Below, one piece after another: positions 61,088 through 64,000 of a stretch of 64,000 bases of DNA. Source of the stretch: WTKD01 sp965243525 (GTDB lineage: Bacteria > Spirochaetota > Spirochaetia > WTKD01). Numbering within the stretch: position 1 is the first letter of the stretch; each line of letters begins with the position of its first letter. The stretch is from NCBI GenBank assembly GCA_965243525.1, contig OZ251568.1, positions 1,550,001 to 1,614,000 of the forward strand, in the 5' to 3' direction. Under the pieces are notes generated by a model. The model had not been told where the DNA came from and did no database searches. It saw only the letters and a list, made by a program, of their open reading frames with translations. A program made the translations under genes and the position numbers.

Positions 61088-61852
61088 ATGTTGTGTAAAC
61101 GCATCATCATCTGCCTCGATGTTCGAGATGGAAAGACCACAAAGGGCGTTAAATTTTTAGAGAACAAGGATCTGGGTGATCCGGTAGAGATGGCAAAACA
61201 ATACTATGCGGCAGGCGTCGATGAACTCGTGTTCTACGATATTACTGCATCACATGAGCAAAGAACCTTGTTTCTTGATGTCCTCGAACGCGTCACACGA
61301 AATATTTTCATCCCCTTTTGTGCAGGAGGAGGGATTGCCTCTGTTGAAATGGCGAGGAAGGTATTGCTTGCAGGAGCTGAAAAAGTGAGTGTAAACAGTG
61401 CGGCAGTGGCGGATCCAGAGCTGATTCGCAACATAGCACAGCGGTTTGGGTCGCAATGTGTAGTGCTTGGAGTGGATGTTGCGCGTAGTACATCGGTTGC
61501 AAGCGGCTTTGAAGTCTTCACTCATGGTGGGCGACGAGCGACAGGAAAAGATGCACTCGTATGGGTTGAGCAGGCAGAACAGCTTGGGGCAGGTGAAGTA
61601 GTGGTGAATTCGATAGATGCTGATGGCACCCAGGATGGCTATGACTGTGAACTAACCGGATTATTACATCGACGACTTCGCATTCCAACGGTTGCATCGG
61701 GTGGAGCAGGCAAGCTTGAACATATTGCAGAGGTCTTGGCACATGCAGATGCAGCGTTGGTGGCCTCCATTGTGCATTACAACATCCATACCGTTTCAGA
61801 TATCAAAAATCATCTTTCTACGCAAAGGATTCCTGTCCGGAGCGTACAGTAA
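61088..61852 (+). CDS. hisF: imidazole glycerol phosphate synthase, cyclase subunit
   Basis: A 254-residue TIM barrel that closes the imidazole ring. Strand 1 has IIICLDVRDGKTTKGVKFLE with the catalytic Asp and Lys. It also has FYDITASHEQRTL, FIPFCAGGGIASVEMARKVL, AEKVSVNSAAV, VVLGVDVAR with the second catalytic Asp, VNSIDADGTQDGYD and VASGGAGKLEHI. No clear ribosome-binding site. HisH and HisF together can serve histidine or, in some bacteria, nucleotide-sugar synthesis. Confidence 0.95.
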   Translation: MLCKRIIICLDVRDGKTTKGVKFLENKDLGDPVEMAKQYYAAGVDELVFYDITASHEQRTLFLDVLERVTRNIFIPFCAGGGIASVEMARKVLLAGAEKVSVNSAAVADPELIRNIAQRFGSQCVVLGVDVARSTSVASGFEVFTHGGRRATGKDALVWVEQAEQLGAGEVVVNSIDADGTQDGYDCELTGLLHRRLRIPTVASGGAGKLEHIAEVLAHADAALVASIVHYNIHTVSDIKNHLSTQRIPVRSVQ

Positions 61853-61865
61853 TTGGCGCAATATG

Positions 61866-61874
61866 TGCTATACT
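61866..61874 (+). promoter_or_regulatory. extended -10 promoter of fmdB-aroB
   Basis: TGC TATACT in the 53-bp gap after hisF. A leader of about 25-30 nt follows with GAGGAAGGA directly before ATG 61906. Confidence 0.5.
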
Positions 61875-61905
61875 ATATTAGTTGTATTAAAAAAGTGAGG
61901 AAGGA

Positions 61906-62151
61906 ATGCCAACATACGAATATGAATGTAATAACTGTGGGACAATCTCAGAGATTTTTCATGGAATTAATGAGGTCATTAATCCTGTTTGTGAGACATG
62001 CGCAAAGCAGGATATGAGGAGACTTATTAGCGGAGGGATTGGTGTACATTTCAAGGGGAGCGGCTTCTATGCCACAGATACCCGAAAGAGTGAAACAAAA
62101 TCAAAACCTGATACTAAAAAAACCTCAGATGCAACAAAGTCAAAAGATTAA
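61906..62151 (+). CDS. FmdB-family zinc-ribbon protein
   Basis: An 81-residue protein with the FmdB/CxxC_CxxC regulator signature: MPTYEYECNNCGTISEIF, then CETCAKQDMRRLISG, giving two Cys pairs likely to bind zinc. The segment FKGSGFYATD is also typical. The C-terminus is low-complexity Lys/Ser/Thr. FmdB proteins are thought to be regulatory, but the function is not settled. The 3' end overlaps the aroB start. Confidence 0.92.
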   Translation: MPTYEYECNNCGTISEIFHGINEVINPVCETCAKQDMRRLISGGIGVHFKGSGFYATDTRKSETKSKPDTKKTSDATKSKD

Positions 62152-63199
62152 CCAAGAATTAACACTCCAGTATCCAGGATATCGGCATTGCTCTATACGT
62201 TTTCATTCGGTGGATTCTGCGCTCAACGATGGCGATGTCTATCTTGTCGATAGCATCTTTCAAAAGCTCTCTATGCCGGTCAGCGAGATTCTTTCTGACA
62301 AAGACGCTGATGCCATACTGTGGATTCCTGCGGGAGAATCTGCTAAGCAGTGGACAGAGGTCGAGCGCATTTTGCAGTTTTTTCACGAGCATCACCTTGT
62401 TCGTGATAGCATGGTAACGATCATTGGAGGGGGGACGCTCTGTGATTTGGGTGCCTTTGCCGCAAGCATATATCTTCGTGGGGTGCGCCTTCAGCTGATC
62501 CCCACAACTCTTCTTGCAATGGTGGATGCAGCGATTGGTGGAAAAACAGGGATCAACTTCAACGCCATAAAAAATATCGTGGGAACCTTCTATCCTGCAG
62601 ATCTAGTCAGTATTGATATGCGGTTTCTGAATTTTCTGCAAGAAAATCAACGCAGAGAAGGGTTTGCAGAGGTAATAAAGGCGGGTTTGTTGGGGGATGC
62701 AGAGCTTCTTGCCTTGTTGGAGGCACGGGCGGATGGATTGCTGACTTCCGCATCAGAAGGTTATTTAGCAGAAATTGTCTGGCGTGCCATCAAGGTCAAA
62801 CATACGATTGTTGAGGAAGATTTTAAAGAAATCGGCAAGCGGGCATTTCTCAATTTAGGGCATACATTCGCGCATGCATTGGAAGCATCAACCACAGAGT
62901 ATTCACATGGCCTTGCGGTGGGTTGGGGATTGCGTTGTGCCGCAGAGTTGAGCAAGCAGATTGGTTTGGCGGATTCTGATTATTGCACCCAGGTGAACTC
63001 TTTGCTTGATCGATTTGATTATCCATCGAAGGTTAGCGTTGATTTACAATCATTGGAGCATGCGATGCAGTTTGACAAAAAGCGGAACAAAAAAGAACTG
63101 CGGTTTGTATTACAATCAGCTCTTGGGCAGACTGCCTTGCATTCGGTTCCCTATGATGATCTCCACGCTGTCCTTCTTGCTCGTACGTATCGTCGCTGA
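62129..63199 (+). CDS. aroB: 3-dehydroquinate synthase
   Basis: A 356-residue NAD- and metal-dependent enzyme of the shikimate pathway. Motifs are TIIGGGTLCDLGAFAASIY, RGVRLQLIPTTLLAMVDAAI, GGKTGINFNAIKNIVGTFY, EGFAEVIKAGLL and NLGHTFAHALEAST with metal-binding His. ATG 62129 is preferred for length. ATG 62069 has AAGGGGAG upstream and cannot be excluded, but would add 20 residues read out of the FmdB frame. It overlaps fmdB by 23 bp. Confidence 0.94.
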   Translation: MQQSQKINQELTLQYPGYRHCSIRFHSVDSALNDGDVYLVDSIFQKLSMPVSEILSDKDADAILWIPAGESAKQWTEVERILQFFHEHHLVRDSMVTIIGGGTLCDLGAFAASIYLRGVRLQLIPTTLLAMVDAAIGGKTGINFNAIKNIVGTFYPADLVSIDMRFLNFLQENQRREGFAEVIKAGLLGDAELLALLEARADGLLTSASEGYLAEIVWRAIKVKHTIVEEDFKEIGKRAFLNLGHTFAHALEASTTEYSHGLAVGWGLRCAAELSKQIGLADSDYCTQVNSLLDRFDYPSKVSVDLQSLEHAMQFDKKRNKKELRFVLQSALGQTALHSVPYDDLHAVLLARTYRR

Positions 63200-63360
63200 T
63201 ACCGCGATTTATACAAGATCCGTATACTAACAAAATATCTCATTCTCCCTAGCTCCGTTTTCATCTTTCTGCGATATCAATTCCGGCGAGAGAGACTATA
63301 GGAGACAGAATATGTATGCTAGACTAGACTTAACACTGTTTAGATATAGGAGTTATGGAC

Positions 63361-64000
63361 GTGCAGGAATCATTTTGTATAGGCATAGATTATGGAACTG
63401 ATAGCGTTCGTGCTGTCGCGATAAATGCAAGAACTGGCGAAGAGGTGGGACAGGCAGTATTTGCCTATCCACGATGGTCAACTGGACAATATTGTGATGC
63501 TGCTACTAATATCTTTCGACAATCTCCCCACGACTATATTGAAGGGCTTGAATACCTCATCCCGCGTCTGTTGAGTGACACCGGCATCCGCCCTGAATGG
63601 GTCAGAGGAATGGGATTTGACACCACTGGATCGACGAGCTGTCCCGTAAATAAAGAGGGAATACCCTTGGGACTTCTTGCGCAACATGCGCAGGACCCCG
63701 ATGCGCAGTTTTATCTGTGGAAGGATCACAGTGGGGTTGCAGAAGCAGAGCGGATAAACGAGCTAGCGCATAGTGGGGATTTTGAAGATTACACGAAATA
63801 TTCTGGAGGTGTGTATTCTGCTGAGTGGTATTGGACGAATATGCTCTATCTTTTTCGAAGAAATTCCCGCCTGGCAACTCATGTGTTTGCTTGGGTTGAA
63901 CACTGTGATTGGATTAGTGCACTCGTAGTCGGTGATACAAGGCCAGAACAGATTTTTCGTTCTCGTTGTGCTGCAGGGCACAAGGCGATGTGGAATGAAA
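63361..64000 (+). CDS. araB: ribulokinase, 5' part only
   Basis: The frame continues past the right edge; about 213 residues are visible. FGGY-family features match AraB ribulokinase: CIGIDYGTDSVRAVAINART, GMGFDTTGSTSCPVNKEGIP, FYLWKDHSGVAEAERINELA, GGVYSAEWYWTNMLYLFRRN and RSRCAAGHKAMW. GTG 63361 is favoured because AGGAG lies 8 nt upstream; ATG 63355 is only 2 nt from it. It phosphorylates L-ribulose in arabinose catabolism, so pentose genes probably follow. Confidence 0.9.
   Translation, partial: MQESFCIGIDYGTDSVRAVAINARTGEEVGQAVFAYPRWSTGQYCDAATNIFRQSPHDYIEGLEYLIPRLLSDTGIRPEWVRGMGFDTTGSTSCPVNKEGIPLGLLAQHAQDPDAQFYLWKDHSGVAEAERINELAHSGDFEDYTKYSGGVYSAEWYWTNMLYLFRRNSRLATHVFAWVEHCDWISALVVGDTRPEQIFRSRCAAGHKAMWNE

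Overview
The window most likely comes from a spirochaete (Spirochaetales, Treponema/Spirochaeta/Sphaerochaeta-like) with roughly mid-40s percent GC. This is inferred from gene content. Exported proteins start after a '...FA|GG-x-x-E' cleavage motif (sugar-binding protein, TAXI protein, OmpA-like protein). There is a cyclophilin-FKBP dual immunophilin lipoprotein, a type-2-like IleRS, and several small or hypothetical proteins of spirochaetal style. No phage, insertion sequence or CRISPR array was seen.

Layout. 1-7219 (minus): a cut-off radC, then a raffinose/melibiose-type sugar operon (binding protein, two ABC permeases, GH36 alpha-galactosidase) with an adjacent LacI regulator. 7402-12869 (plus): a conserved hypothetical, ychF, trkA-trkH potassium uptake and an AlkD-like repair protein. 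12922-16147 (minus): a TAXI-type TRAP transporter. 16256-19082 (plus): riboflavin genes ribD, an unusual riboflavin synthase-DHBP synthase fusion, and ribH. 19039-25421: phosphatase, M29 aminopeptidase, DUF1761 protein, SDR, ankyrin protein and a GLUG-repeat lipoprotein; the last two look accessory. 25523-27257 (minus): an ABC-2 exporter. 27325-34403: a large OmpA-family surface protein, a small basic protein, a DJ-1 protein, tRNA-Gly(CCC)-coaX, a cyclophilin-FKBP lipoprotein and a putative outer-membrane barrel. 34476-36774 (minus): mgtE and murB. 36827-42514 (plus): an ECF sigma operon with a membrane partner, a secreted protein and a membrane-anchored IPT/pseudo-transglutaminase protein, followed by glyA, a tandem cyclic-nucleotide-domain regulator and a 49-residue Cys/acidic protein. 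43103-45415 (minus): topA. 45469-61852 (plus): a tightly coupled housekeeping run (omega-like protein, miaA, a COX24-like mini-protein, folP, cdaA, cdaR, acpS, DUF2225, truA, UDG, priA, def, fmt, PASTA protein, ileS, lipoprotein, hisH, hisF). Then fmdB-like, aroB and a cut-off araB.

Two patterns recur. First, at least eight gene starts that lack a Shine-Dalgarno sequence have a good -10 box (often an extended TGn -10) ending only 5-6 nt before the start codon, which predicts leaderless mRNAs. Second, both transporter operons place a terminator-like hairpin between the binding-protein gene and the permease genes, which would give excess binding protein. The best candidate for an undescribed system is the four-gene ECF sigma operon (36827-39810), whose membrane-anchored last product keeps the transglutaminase fold signature but has Ala where the catalytic Cys should be.
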